Assembly: GCF_002866925.1 (NCBI RefSeq)
Contig: NZ_PKUQ01000012.1
Span: 1 to 64,000 of the forward strand
Source of the DNA: Cohaesibacter celericrescens
GTDB taxonomy: Bacteria; Pseudomonadota; Alphaproteobacteria; Rhizobiales; Cohaesibacteraceae
Length of the DNA stretch: 64,000 nt
Direction of reading: 5' to 3'
Part shown: positions 8,728-17,569 of the stretch, one piece after another
Numbering within the stretch: the stretch's first letter is position 1
How the letters are laid out: each line of letters starts with the position of its first letter
The notes under the pieces: model-generated
What the model was told of the DNA's origin: nothing
What the model saw: only the letters and a program-made list of their open reading frames with translations
Database searches by the model: none
Program-made: the position numbers and the translations under genes

Positions 8728-9702
8728 TCAGCCCGCAAATTTGGCCCGGTAATAGTCAAGCACGACAGCCACGATGATGACCACACCGGTAATCATTTGG
8801 CGCATGAAGTCGTTCAGGCCATAGAGGATCAATCCATTGGCAAGCACACCGATAATGAATGCCCCTAGCAATGTCCCGATCACAGACCCACGCCCACCAA
8901 ACAGGCTAGTACCGCCGATGATAACCGCAGCAATGGCATTCAGCTCAAAGCCGATACCGGCGATTGGACTGGAGATGTTCAAACGCGCCATATAAATGAT
9001 CGCCGCGATGCCAGCACACAGGCCACAGATCACAAAAGCTGCGACCTTGTACCAAAAAACCGAATGACCAGCCAGCCGCACCGCCTCTTCATTGTTGCCG
9101 ATGCCGTAGATTAGGCGACCGAAGACGGTTTTGTTTAACACAAACCAGGCGACCAGCACCAACACCATCGCCAATATGAACACCATAGGGACGCCATAAA
9201 ACTGGGCAGATCCAAACTCTTCAAAGGCAAACGGGAATGAGAAGATTGTTCTTGCGTCCGAGATATGAAGCGCGGCACCCCGTGCAATATTCAACATACC
9301 AAGCGATATGATAAAGGACGGTAGCCCCCAATAAGAACTGATAACACCATTGAGAATGCCACAGACCACGCCAGCCAGCACAGCTGCCAGACATGCAAAG
9401 GCAATTGCCTCACCCGGGCTGATGCCCGCAGTTGTGATTGCTTTACCAGCGACGACCGCCGCAAAAGCCATAACCGAACCAACGGACAAATCAATACCGC
9501 CAATCAAGATGACGAATGTCATACCGACTGCCAGAACCAGATTGATCGTAATCTGGGTTAGAATGTTGGTGATGTTGTTTGGTGCGAGAAAATGCTCGGT
9601 GGTTACCGCAAAGAACACCACCAACCCCAACAATGCCAAGCCGATGCCGGCTTGATTGATAAAATCTTTGAATGACCAGTTTTGTTTTGCCGCTTCACTC
9701 AT
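8728..9702 (-). CDS. Ribose-type ABC transporter permease (RbsC-like)
   Basis: A 324-residue inner-membrane subunit of a monosaccharide importer of the BPD_transp_2 type, with eight to ten hydrophobic segments starting at about residue 20. It has the characteristic VGMTFVILIGGIDLSVGSVMA segment split here as GMTFVILIGGIDLSVGS, and ends in a helix-rich GVVIIVAVVLDYYR tail, both typical of RbsC. The start at 9702 (MSEAAKQNW) sits within the last codons of the ATPase gene, an 8-base overlap indicating coupled translation; a start further upstream would add 28 unrelated residues. The sugar is presumed to be ribose from the neighbouring kinase and mutarotase. Confidence 0.9.
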   Translation of the reverse strand: MSEAAKQNWSFKDFINQAGIGLALLGLVVFFAVTTEHFLAPNNITNILTQITINLVLAVGMTFVILIGGIDLSVGSVMAFAAVVAGKAITTAGISPGEAIAFACLAAVLAGVVCGILNGVISSYWGLPSFIISLGMLNIARGAALHISDARTIFSFPFAFEEFGSAQFYGVPMVFILAMVLVLVAWFVLNKTVFGRLIYGIGNNEEAVRLAGHSVFWYKVAAFVICGLCAGIAAIIYMARLNISSPIAGIGFELNAIAAVIIGGTSLFGGRGSVIGTLLGAFIIGVLANGLILYGLNDFMRQMITGVVIIVAVVLDYYRAKFAG

Positions 9703-11257
9703 TTTCGTTCTCTTCCCGTGGTGCTGATTCCTGCTGGTATGCAAGCTGAAGAATTCTCTCTTCGCTAAAGTCCGCCCTTTGCACACAGCCCTGAATTTGA
9801 TGATTTGACAAAACCAGAATGCGATCGCAAAGCCGCATCAATTCCGGCATCTCCGAAGAGACAACCAAAATGGCGACACCACTTTCTGCCAAACCGCGCA
9901 ATATCGTATAAATTTCGGCTTTTGCCCCGACATCCACGCCGCGCGTTGGTTCATCCAACAGAAGCACGGTTGGCTGCGTTGCCAGCCATTTGGCGAGCAC
10001 GACCTTTTGCTGATTGCCCCCAGACAGACTGGAAGCCGCGTCTGTGATCTTGCCATATTTCAGCTGAAGACGTTCTCCTCCTTCGACAGCAAGATCGTTT
10101 TCCTTTGACCCGTTCAGAATGCCGCCATGCGAGATTTTCTCCATATTGGGAAAAGCAACATTGGCAGAAATGGACATAGAGAGGATCAGACCTTCATCTT
10201 TCCTGTCTTCTGTCACAAACCCGATTCCGGCTTTGATCGCGTCTGCAGGCCCTTTGATCGTTATGTCTTGTCCATCGCGCTGAATGCTTCCGGACAAAAC
10301 TTCGTTGATGCCAAAAACACCACGCAAAATCTCGGTGCGACCAGAGCCAACCAGCCCGGCAATGCCAACAATCTCGCCATATCGCAAGTCAAGCGAGACG
10401 CCTTCCTCATGGGGACATTCGGCAACGCGAAACGCGTTCAAACTAAGAGCCGTCTCGCCCTTTTCCGGACGCGCATCATGCAAGTCAATGGTGTCGGACA
10501 AACTGCGCCCAACCATATGGCGCACAACATTCTCCGGTGTTGTTTCTGCGATATTTTCAGATACAACCGTTTCTCCATTACGGAAAATGGTCACCCGATC
10601 ACAAATTTCAAACACCTCATTGAGATGGTGGGTGACGAATACGACGGTGACGCCATCCCGTTTGATATCTGCAATGATTTTAAACAGTCTTTCGGTTTCG
10701 CGTTCTGTAAGCGTCGCAGTAGGTTCGTCCAAAATCAGGATTTCACTGTCAGACTGAAGCGCGCGAGCAATCTCGACAAGCTGCCGGTGCGCAACCCCCA
10801 GACTGTCGACCGTCGTTCTAACGCTGACATCACTCAATCCGATTGCATCAAGGGCAAGACGGGCTCGCCGCTCCATTTCGCTGCGATCAAGCAGACCAAA
10901 TCGTGTTCTTGGAAAAGATTCGATAGCGATATTTTCGGCCACGCTCAAATGACTGAGCAGATTGAATTCTTGGTGTACAACTTGAACACCATGTTTTTTG
11001 GCATCAATGGGCGCTGTGGGCTTGTAGTCATTGCCATTAAGCTGGATATCGCCAACATCAAAGCCATAAACGCCGGTCAAAACCTTGATGAGCGTGGATT
11101 TACCAGCGCCATTTTCACCAACAAGCGCATGCACCTCGCCGCGCTCTAGCGAAAAATCGACGCCGTCGAGGGCCTTCACGCCGCCAAAATATTTTTTCAA
11201 TCCCGCTACGCTCAGAATCTGATGCGCCGGATCTGGTGTCTGAGTGGAAACAACCAT
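9695..11257 (-). CDS. Ribose-type ABC transporter ATP-binding protein (RbsA-like)
   Basis: This 520-residue protein contains two fused ABC ATPase domains, as is usual for sugar importers of the RbsA/MglA type. The N-terminal domain has Walker A GENGAGKSTLIK near residue 52, a signature region around VAHRQLVEIARAL, and Walker B ILILDEPTATL. The C-terminal domain carries GLVGSGRTE in the Walker A position, the signature SLSGGNQQKVVLAKWL and LLLDEPTRGVDVGAK; a degenerate second P-loop is normal in this family. It lies after the binding-protein gene, beyond a hairpin at 11285-11314, and overlaps the permease gene by eight bases. Confidence 0.92.
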   Translation of the reverse strand: MVVSTQTPDPAHQILSVAGLKKYFGGVKALDGVDFSLERGEVHALVGENGAGKSTLIKVLTGVYGFDVGDIQLNGNDYKPTAPIDAKKHGVQVVHQEFNLLSHLSVAENIAIESFPRTRFGLLDRSEMERRARLALDAIGLSDVSVRTTVDSLGVAHRQLVEIARALQSDSEILILDEPTATLTERETERLFKIIADIKRDGVTVVFVTHHLNEVFEICDRVTIFRNGETVVSENIAETTPENVVRHMVGRSLSDTIDLHDARPEKGETALSLNAFRVAECPHEEGVSLDLRYGEIVGIAGLVGSGRTEILRGVFGINEVLSGSIQRDGQDITIKGPADAIKAGIGFVTEDRKDEGLILSMSISANVAFPNMEKISHGGILNGSKENDLAVEGGERLQLKYGKITDAASSLSGGNQQKVVLAKWLATQPTVLLLDEPTRGVDVGAKAEIYTILRGLAESGVAILVVSSEMPELMRLCDRILVLSNHQIQGCVQRADFSEERILQLAYQQESAPREENENE

Positions 11258-11284
11258 TTGAAATTGCTTTCATAAATAGAGATC

Positions 11285-11314
11285 GTCCGGCCTCCCTAGA
11301 CAGAAAGGCCGGAC
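11285..11314 (-). terminator. Intercistronic hairpin after the ribose-type binding-protein gene
   Basis: Nine-base perfect arms (GTCCGGCCT at 11285-11293 and AGGCCGGAC at 11306-11314) enclose a 12-base loop, between the rbsB-type stop and the rbsA-type start. No U-tract follows on the minus strand. It most likely protects the binding-protein transcript or partly stops transcription. Confidence 0.65.
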
Positions 11315-11326
11315 AGCACTCGCCAC

Positions 11327-12247
11327 TTATTTTTTCGTTACAAGTTCAATTGGTGTTTTAACCCAGCCTTCAAGCTGCTTGCCGGTTTTGACAACTTCAA
11401 GAGCCATATCGATGGAGTTGGCAGCCATATCGGTGCCAAATTGATCAACCGTCGCATAAAGACGACCATCTTCGATCATTGGAGCAACGGCAGGAATGTT
11501 ATCAAATCCAACCACGACGATATCATCACGGCCAGCTGATTGCAGGGCACGGACAACTCCGATGGCCATAGAATCATTGGCGGCCATAACACCCTTGATG
11601 TCCGGATGTGCGGTCAGCATGTTTGAGAATACGGAGTTGGCTTCTTCAGTTTCCCAATGCGCTGTACGGCTATCAACCAAATCAAGGCCGTATTCTTCTA
11701 CAGATGCTTCAAAGCCAAGACGACGTTCGGTCGCATTGTCTGCTCCGGGGTTGCCTTCAACGATAACAACTTTAGCCCCTTTGCCAATTTTTTTGGCCAG
11801 AGCATCACCGGCCAGCTTTGCGCCGCCACGGTTGTCTGGGCCCACAAACGCCAACTCCAGTTTCTGCTGTTTTTTGGCTTCAGCATCAAGCGCCACATCA
11901 AAGTTGATGACAACAACACCGGCGGCAATTGCCTTTTTAACAGAACGCACCATTGCTTTGGAATCAGCAGGCGCAAGCACGATGGCATCAACACCCTGTG
12001 TGATGAAGTTTTCGACTGCATTGATTTGAGATTCAAAGTCGGTCTCGTTTTTCATACCGACAGCTTTGAGCACATAGTCACCGCGCGCTTTTTCATGCGC
12101 TTTGGCGCCTTCCATCATGTTCTGGAAGAACTCATTGGCCAGCGATTTCATAACAAGTCCAACGACAGGTTTGTCTGCAGCAAGAGCAGTGCTCGTCATC
12201 ATCATGCCACCAAGCGCAACGGCTGCAATCGTTTTCAGAAATGTCAT
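11327..12247 (-). CDS. Periplasmic ribose-type binding protein (RbsB-like)
   Basis: A 306-residue secreted sugar-binding protein of the Peripla_BP_4 type. The start at 12247 gives a signal peptide (MTFLKTIAAVALGG..., cleaved after ALA near residue 23); the frame extends upstream but that extension would bury the signal. The mature protein begins KPVVGLVMKSLANEFFQ, the first strand of RbsB-like proteins, and has DAIVLAPADSKAM and GVMAANDSMAIG, which line the sugar pocket in the family. It is the first gene of the operon and lies 93 bases downstream of two LacI-type operators. Ribose is the best guess; related sugars cannot be excluded. Confidence 0.9.
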   Translation of the reverse strand: MTFLKTIAAVALGGMMMTSTALAADKPVVGLVMKSLANEFFQNMMEGAKAHEKARGDYVLKAVGMKNETDFESQINAVENFITQGVDAIVLAPADSKAMVRSVKKAIAAGVVVINFDVALDAEAKKQQKLELAFVGPDNRGGAKLAGDALAKKIGKGAKVVIVEGNPGADNATERRLGFEASVEEYGLDLVDSRTAHWETEEANSVFSNMLTAHPDIKGVMAANDSMAIGVVRALQSAGRDDIVVVGFDNIPAVAPMIEDGRLYATVDQFGTDMAANSIDMALEVVKTGKQLEGWVKTPIELVTKK

Positions 12248-12339
12248 AACTTTCCTCCCTATTGTAAATAAATGCCCGTTTCCAAAGTCCTCCGGCACGG
12301 GCTGTATTGACGATAGGCACAGGCAATCTCCGAGTCAAT

Positions 12340-12371
12340 ATGAAACGATACATAAATATGAAACGTTTCAT
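12340..12371. promoter_or_regulatory. Tandem LacI-type operators upstream of the ribose-type operon
   Basis: The perfect palindrome ATGAAACGTTTCAT at 12358-12371 matches the site in front of the mutarotase gene. An imperfect copy, ATGAAACGATACAT (two mismatches), lies at 12340-12353, with centres 18 bases apart. The position just upstream of the rbsB-type gene fits repression of the minus-strand operon by its own LacI protein. Confidence 0.8.
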
Positions 12372-12700
12372 TTTAGGGCGAAGTTCACAAGATTTTGGTC
12401 CCCGTCAAAGATCAATTTTGCCGCTGGATGGAGATTATTTTTCTCCTCTCATGATATGAATTTATCGGTAGGGAAATTTGGATTCTACAACAGTCGCAGT
12501 GCTTTGATCTTGTTATCTAACGGCCGGAAGCATTATTCGACCGGTCGCATCACGACAGCTTAGTCAGTCTATGAAAGTCAAATCAAAAACCAGTGGATCA
12601 ATTGCAGGACACGGCTTTGGCTGGGGTAAAAAGACTAAAGCTCCAAGGTTATTCCCCCTTTCGTTCGCTGCACGCATTGGCAATACACTAACGTTCCTTG
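12372..12700. other. Intergenic stretch between the rbs-type promoter and the mtnA-like remnant
   Basis: No gene is supported here. Plus- and minus-strand frames around 12564-12770 are open for 60-100 codons, but only the part after about 12700 on the plus strand resembles a known protein, as the start of the decayed mtnA-like sequence. Confidence 0.45.
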
Positions 12701-12960
12701 CTGTGGCATGGGCCCTAAAAGCGCTGAAGATCATCGACTTGCGTTTGTGGCCCAATGAGTTGGTCATTCAGCCGGTTTGCGCAGTGCGGGATTATGTCGA
12801 TGCAGGATGGGGAAATAGACATTGTGATTGTCGGCACCGATCGCACCACACACACGGGGAGGTGTTTGCAACAAGGTCGACATGTATCTGAAGGCCTTCA
12901 CCAGATGGACTGGCAAGCCTCTTACCGGATATGGAGCAGTGGTCAAAGGAAGGAAATTTG
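12700..12960 (+). pseudogene. Remnant of an mtnA-like gene (methylthioribose-1-phosphate isomerase family), internally deleted and frameshifted
   Basis: Translated pieces in different plus-strand frames match, in order, separate parts of MtnA, the eIF-2B-like isomerase that converts S-methyl-5-thioribose-1-phosphate to the ribulose form. First comes LKIIDLRLWPNELVI (about 12727-12771), like the N-terminal IDQ-LPHE motif. Then MQDGEIDIVIVGTDRTTHTG (about 12798-12858), which matches the active-site region IVGTDRTT. Then, after a frameshift, NKVDMYLKAFTRWTGKPL (about 12869-12922), like NKIGTYLKAL. The 170 or so residues normally between the first two pieces are missing and no single frame joins them, so no functional enzyme can be made. 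The call rests on motif recall rather than a search. Confidence 0.6.
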
Positions 12961-12969
12961 CTAAATACG

Positions 12970-12994
12970 GTGGGGGCCAAAATTCCGCCCCCAC
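12970..12994 (-). terminator. Hairpin terminator downstream of the chemoreceptor gene
   Basis: Perfect eight-base arms, GTGGGGGC (12970-12977) and GCCCCCAC (12987-12994), with a nine-base loop, lie 37 bases beyond the stop of the minus-strand chemoreceptor gene. The sequence after it on the minus strand is AT-rich (CGTATTTAGC) but has no long U-tract. Confidence 0.6.
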
Positions 12995-13030
12995 TGTTAG
13001 TTGACATATAGTCGAGCAATTGCCGGAAGA

Positions 13031-14761
13031 TTAAGCAGCAGCAACGTCTCTGATGAAGCGACTGACCGCCTCCCGAAGTTCATTTGTGCGAGTAACCACA
13101 TCCGTTGATGCTTGCTTCACTTGTGTGGCTGACTTAGTGGTTTCCGAGACCGACGTCGTCACACCGGCAACATTATCAGCGACCTCTTGTGTGCCTGTTG
13201 CTGCGGCCACAACATTACGAGAAATCTCGTCGGTTGCCTCGCCTTGCTGTTCGATCGCGATTGCAATGGAGCTTGTGTACCCATTGACCTTTTCCATGGT
13301 TTTGGCAATCGCATCAATCGAGAGCACCGCTTCGCCCGTCTGGGCTTGAATTGCACCCACCTGTGAAGCAATTTCTTCTGTGGCTTTGGCGGTTTGCGTC
13401 GCCAAGGCTTTTACTTCCGCCGCAACGACAGCAAACCCTTTGCCGGCCTCGCCTGCCCGCGCGGCTTCAATGGTTGCATTAAGTGCCAGAAGATTGGTCT
13501 GATCGGTGATCTCTTTAATCAAGGTCACCACTTGGCCAATTTTGTTGACGGCCAAGGCCAAGCTTTCCACTTTCTCATTGCTGCTTCTAGCGTTTTGGTT
13601 GGCTTCCGCTACCACACCCGTGGTCTCGGATACATGTCTGGCAATCTCGTTAATGGATGACGACAATTCTTCCGACGCTGCTGCGACGGTTCCCACGTTG
13701 GTTGATGCGTTATCCGAAGCACTCATCGCCCCGTTGGCGCGTCTTGCTGTGTCGTCGGCGATATCAGACAAAACTCTTGAAGAATCCTGCATTTGATCCG
13801 CATTGCTAACCAAAGCATCCAGAACTGCTGTCATCTCATTTTGGAAGTCTTCAATGACTCTCTCGGTCCGTTCGTGGCTGGCGGCTCGATCTGCTTGACG
13901 CTTTTCGCGATCTGCTTCCATTTGATTGCGCTCAATGGCATTGCTACGGAAGACTTCAACCGCTTTGCCCATCGCGCCAATTTCGTCATGGTGACCGGCT
14001 AAAGGATTGGCCACGTCGTTATTACCACCGGCCAATTCAGTTAACACGTCGGTGATTTGATTCAATGGCCGAATGATTCTGACCAGCAGGATAAATGTGG
14101 TTGCGACAAACAGCACCAGAAGGAAAATAGCAGAGGCCCAGACGATCATCGCCCGCATTTTAGAAAGATCTTTTTCGGCAACAATATCATGCTTCAGGTC
14201 TGCGATTTGATTTGCCGTAGCCGCCGTTTGGGCTTGCAGAATAATATCCACATCGGCGCCAATTTTCTCTGCAACCGCATCAAACGACGCCATCATTTTA
14301 TTACCGGCCTCTGGGCCACCATCTACATATGCCTGTGCCATTTTCTGGCCGACTTGATAGAAACTTTCAAAGTGCGTGCGCGCATCATCCAGTTTTGGAA
14401 CCAGATCGTTAAGACCAAGCTCTTGTGCAAGAGTGGTTGCCCTATCGATATCTTGGTAAAACGCCTTGGCGTTGTTGGCTGCCTCATCAAATCCATCGTT
14501 GAGACCATCAAGGCCGCGCGTCGCAGAAATATCTGTCAACCATTGCTGGACTTGAACGACATCAGTCTGGATCTGTTTTGTAACTGCGGTCAGCGCCAAT
14601 GATGGCCCAGCGATTCTTATTGATTTTTCCAAAGCCAACTCTGCCGACTCTTCTACGCGGCTTGACATCCACTCTGAAACGGCAACGAAGCCCAAAGTCA
14701 TGACAGCAACGAGCGAAAACGACCCTATCAGGAGGTTTCGTATGGATAGGTTCTTCAACAT
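13031..14761 (-). CDS. Methyl-accepting chemotaxis protein
   Basis: A 576-residue transmembrane chemoreceptor. Order of parts: a short cytoplasmic start, first membrane helix at about residues 7-28, a helical periplasmic sensing domain to about 195 (a four-helix-bundle-like stretch rich in Ala and Gln), second membrane helix at about 202-226, a HAMP linker beginning [13 protein letters not shown], and a long signalling coiled coil. The hairpin tip that contacts CheA and CheW reads [20 protein letters not shown]. The start at 14761 has the ribosome binding site GAGAGGAAAA; an upstream in-frame codon would add 15 residues before the membrane helix. It stands alone with a terminator hairpin behind it. 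The ligand is unknown. Confidence 0.93.
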   Translation of the reverse strand: MLKNLSIRNLLIGSFSLVAVMTLGFVAVSEWMSSRVEESAELALEKSIRIAGPSLALTAVTKQIQTDVVQVQQWLTDISATRGLDGLNDGFDEAANNAKAFYQDIDRATTLAQELGLNDLVPKLDDARTHFESFYQVGQKMAQAYVDGGPEAGNKMMASFDAVAEKIGADVDIILQAQTAATANQIADLKHDIVAEKDLSKMRAMIVWASAIFLLVLFVATTFILLVRIIRPLNQITDVLTELAGGNNDVANPLAGHHDEIGAMGKAVEVFRSNAIERNQMEADREKRQADRAASHERTERVIEDFQNEMTAVLDALVSNADQMQDSSRVLSDIADDTARRANGAMSASDNASTNVGTVAAASEELSSSINEIARHVSETTGVVAEANQNARSSNEKVESLALAVNKIGQVVTLIKEITDQTNLLALNATIEAARAGEAGKGFAVVAAEVKALATQTAKATEEIASQVGAIQAQTGEAVLSIDAIAKTMEKVNGYTSSIAIAIEQQGEATDEISRNVVAAATGTQEVADNVAGVTTSVSETTKSATQVKQASTDVVTRTNELREAVSRFIRDVAAA

Positions 14762-15264
14762 GTATTTTTCCTCTCGGCGGCTCGCCCCCACGGCACAATT
14801 TAACACAAACCATTGTACCTATTGTTGTTTCTCCGCCAGTCACAACCAAATTCTTATTTGCGATATTCCTGTAGTATTGCACCACAACTGTTAAAAATTT
14901 ATCTCCACCATTCAAAATATTGATAAAATCACGCATTTGTACGACAATAGCCACGTTGGCCTTCGGTACGCATTCTCTCGGTATGTTAAAACCACTGCCA
15001 GCCCTCCTCTATCTCCCAGCACAAGCTGAGCACGGATCATTGTCATGGCAAATTCCGGTCCTGCCAACAGCTGCAGACTCACGCTAGGATCACAAAGAAA
15101 CAAATTTGATCGTCTAAATCAGCTTTAATCGGTTGGTTCCAACCTGTATAAACAGCGCAGTTATCTCGATGAGACCTGAGCAAGCCGAAAGCCCTAGCGG
15201 GATTTGATTTTATGCCGGTTAAGGCTGTTTCGGTTCCATATCCATGAATGATAGTGAGGTTCAA
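14762..15264. other. Divergent intergenic region between chemoreceptor and aldolase genes
   Basis: About 500 bases that should hold the promoters of the minus-strand chemoreceptor and the plus-strand aldolase. Open frames on the minus strand (for example 14912-15103) show no family resemblance and no good ribosome binding site. I see no strong repeat or RNA gene. Confidence 0.45.
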
Positions 15265-16026
15265 ATGCCAGCCCCCAAGAATATTTTCAAAGCACGGCTG
15301 AAATCCGGCGAAACCCAAATCGGACTGTGGATGGATATTGGCAGCGCAACGGCTGCAGAAATCTGTTCTGTTGCTGGCTTTGACTGGTTGGTCATAGATG
15401 GCGAACACAGCCCCATCGGGCTGCGGGACATTCAAGACCAATTGCGTGCAATTGGTGATAAAGGCCAAGCCGTCGTTCGTGTCCGTGATGACAATCGCGC
15501 CGAAATCAAACAAATGCTGGACATTGGTGCACAGACCATTCTCATCCCCATGATTGACAGCGTCGAACAAGCACGAGAAGCGGTAAAGTCCATCCTATAT
15601 CCGCCCAAAGGTGTTCGCGGCGTAGGTGCCGCTCTCGCCCGTGCCTCTTTGTATAATTCCATTCCCGATTATCTCATCACGGCCAATGACGAAGTCTGTC
15701 TGATTCTGCAGATAGAAAGTATGGCAGGAATCGCAGCGCTCGAGGACATCCTAGCGCTAGACGGCATCGATGGTATATTTATCGGGCCGGCGGATTTGTC
15801 CGCAGATATGGGGTATCTGGGCAACCCAGAGGCGAAAGAGGTTCAGACCGTCATTAACAAAGCCATCAGCACAATTCAGAGCGCTGGAAAGGCCGCAGGC
15901 ATTCTGACGTTTGATCCTGCTATGGCCGAAACATACAAAGCGATGGGTGTGGATTTTCTTGCTGTTGGATCAGATGTGAGCATATTGGCCAAAGGTCTTG
16001 CGAACTTGGCTCGAAGCCTCAAATAG
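15265..16026 (+). CDS. HpcH/HpaI family aldolase
   Basis: A 253-residue metal-dependent class II aldolase of the HpaI type, which cleaves 2-keto-3-deoxy or 4-hydroxy-2-oxo acids to pyruvate plus an aldehyde. Motifs: GLWMDIGSATAAEI at the start of the barrel, DWLVIDGEHSPIG with the catalytic His, QIESMAGIAALEDI with the metal-binding Glu, and DGIFIGPADLSADMG with the metal-binding Asp. The ATG at 15265 has a GAGG ribosome binding site 5 bases away; the ATG at 15244 has none, so the shorter form is preferred. A convergent hairpin follows. The aldehyde substrate is not apparent; no degradation genes lie next to it. Confidence 0.88.
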   Translation: MPAPKNIFKARLKSGETQIGLWMDIGSATAAEICSVAGFDWLVIDGEHSPIGLRDIQDQLRAIGDKGQAVVRVRDDNRAEIKQMLDIGAQTILIPMIDSVEQAREAVKSILYPPKGVRGVGAALARASLYNSIPDYLITANDEVCLILQIESMAGIAALEDILALDGIDGIFIGPADLSADMGYLGNPEAKEVQTVINKAISTIQSAGKAAGILTFDPAMAETYKAMGVDFLAVGSDVSILAKGLANLARSLK

Positions 16027-16057
16027 TCCAAGCGAGCTGCACGCGCGTTTTTTTGCG

Positions 16058-16097
16058 CCATCCCCCCCGAAAAGCTATTGTTTTTCGGGGGAGATGG
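16058..16097. terminator. Hairpin between convergent aldolase and GST genes
   Basis: The arms starting CCATC-CCCCCCGAAAA and ending TTTTCGGGGG-AGATGG pair over about 15 bases around the loop GCTATTG. It lies between two convergent genes and probably ends transcription from one or both sides. A run of seven T precedes it at 16048-16054. Confidence 0.65.
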
Positions 16098-16111
16098 CAG
16101 TGTCAGATCCT

Positions 16112-16708
16112 TTAAGAAGGCTTGGTCTCAATCATTGAATTCCGCATCGAAAAGGTCTTGAACCAAGTATCAAGCGCGGGGCGGGCATCTCGCCATCCCA
16201 AATCGGAAAATCTGAAATCCAGATAACCTAGAGCACAGCCGATCGCGATCAAGCCAGCATCGATATCTACAAAACTCTCAACCTCGGTTTCCAACTGATC
16301 CAGCGATGCGTCTATCTTTAGCATCTGCCCTTCTAACCATGCTGGCCAGAGTTTGTCTTGAGGCCGCATCACGGTTTCATAACGAGCGAGCAATGCCGCA
16401 TCAAGCAAGCCGTCGGCGAGGGCTTCTCGCCGCAGGACTGTCCAAAGCCGGGGCGCATCGGGATACATCGGCGTCCCATCATGCTGCTCATCCATCCAGC
16501 GGGTGATGACGCGGCTATCATATAGCGTTTCACCACTATCCAGAATAACAGTCGGCACTTTACCCGTGGGGTTGTGTTCGACAATGGCGAGGTCTCTATT
16601 TACCGGACTTCCCGACTGAGAAAGCTTTTCAACCTTTTGTCCGGTTTCGAGAGCCATCATCATAACCTTACGAACGTAGGGTGATGCGGGCGAGTAGAAG
16701 AGTTTCAT
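16112..16708 (-). CDS. Glutathione S-transferase family protein
   Basis: A 198-residue cytoplasmic protein with the two-domain glutathione transferase layout. The N-terminal thioredoxin-like half starts KLFYSPASPYVRKVM, where the Ser/Tyr of the SP-YVRK motif is the usual glutathione-activating position. It contains the cis-proline segment GKVPTVIL near residue 50 and the glutathione-contacting ETLYDSRVI. The C-terminal half is all-helical. The start is the ATG at 16708; a TTG four codons earlier is possible but unnecessary. It is monocistronic between the aldolase and a small DUF1127-like gene. The physiological substrate is not apparent. Confidence 0.85.
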   Translation of the reverse strand: MKLFYSPASPYVRKVMMMALETGQKVEKLSQSGSPVNRDLAIVEHNPTGKVPTVILDSGETLYDSRVITRWMDEQHDGTPMYPDAPRLWTVLRREALADGLLDAALLARYETVMRPQDKLWPAWLEGQMLKIDASLDQLETEVESFVDIDAGLIAIGCALGYLDFRFSDLGWRDARPALDTWFKTFSMRNSMIETKPS

Positions 16709-17199
16709 ATCGAATCCCAATTTATGAATACTGAAATATGTGTGCTGTGTTTCTCAAACTACTTGGCTTGGTTGAGTAGCCAGAAACGATAGAGCAAAAA
16801 ACAGTCGGGTCAATTGCAACCGATCATAAACCGGAAAGGCACTCGATTGCATCATCGGCACCGTTCAGAACATTTCATGGAAAAAGATCAGAAATCAGCT
16901 GAAAATTACCTGACTGTCTGCTCACTCATCATGACAACACACGAAGTGAGGCTAAAAGCCATCTGAACGCACCACACTGCACACATCATTGGGGAAATGA
17001 TCGCTGGTTGGGGCTACATCAGCAGGGGGTCGACAACTGGGTTGAGAGATGGGTTCGCAGATGCAACATGCCAACAGTGGCCGTAAGCATGATGGTGAAA
17101 GCAGCTTTTATATGGAGCCGATTCCACGCTGAGACTGAGCCCTCCCCTTGCGTCTATGGTCTTAATAGGGGATTGGGCTCATTCATCAGTCGGATACAC
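16709..17199. other. Intergenic region downstream of the small DUF1127-like gene
   Basis: About 490 bases without a supported gene. A plus-strand frame at 17008-17358 is open for 116 codons but has no family resemblance and overlaps the small minus-strand gene and its hairpin, so it is rejected. Confidence 0.4.
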
Positions 17200-17219
17200 G
17201 CGCCATTTTTCCATGGCGC
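17200..17219 (-). terminator. Hairpin after the small DUF1127-like gene
   Basis: Perfect seven-base arms, GCGCCAT (17200-17206) and ATGGCGC (17213-17219), around a 6-base loop, lie 7 bases past the stop of the small minus-strand gene. The position supports that gene as a real transcription unit. Confidence 0.55.
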
Positions 17220-17226
17220 ATGGCGT

Positions 17227-17385
17227 TTATTTAAGATTGATATCGGTTGGAAGGCCCAAAGTGCGCAAATCATCCTCATTAGGGTGACGGCCGATTTCTA
17301 CATCATTGGCAATGCGCGCAGCAGCAGGCAGGCTCATGACAATATTGCCAACAGATGATGCAATTTCTTTAATATGATGAAACAT
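17227..17385 (-). CDS. Small DUF1127-like protein
   Basis: A 52-residue basic-to-acidic small protein beginning MFHHIKEIASSVGNIV and ending with PNEDDLRTLGLPTDINLK. The C-terminal pattern, a helix then a short DLRTLGL-type motif, resembles the DUF1127 proteins common in alphaproteobacteria, some of which bind RNA or affect phosphate and RNA metabolism. The ATG at 17385 is preceded by a strong GGAG ribosome binding site, and a hairpin follows the stop. A longer frame starting at 17421 adds 12 residues and is less likely. The similarity is by eye and weak, but the gene architecture is convincing. Confidence 0.6.
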   Translation of the reverse strand: MFHHIKEIASSVGNIVMSLPAAARIANDVEIGRHPNEDDLRTLGLPTDINLK

Positions 17386-17569
17386 GATGGATCTCCAAAA
17401 ACACATTGAATTTGCACACACAATACAACCAATGGAGATCAGTAAAAGCGCTGATATGATTTAGGAGACATGCATAAAATGCATAACTCTGAATTTAATG
17501 GTGCATAATTTATAGACCTCGCATCCTTTCAAAAAACACAGCTATCCCCTGCCCGCTCAGGTGCAGACA

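Noticed and set aside
12564-12767. Minus-strand frame of 67 codons near the chemoreceptor
   Set aside because: It lies opposite the mtnA-like remnant and has no recognisable motif.
17008-17358. Plus-strand frame of 116 codons
   Set aside because: It covers the better supported small minus-strand gene and its hairpin and shows no family motifs.
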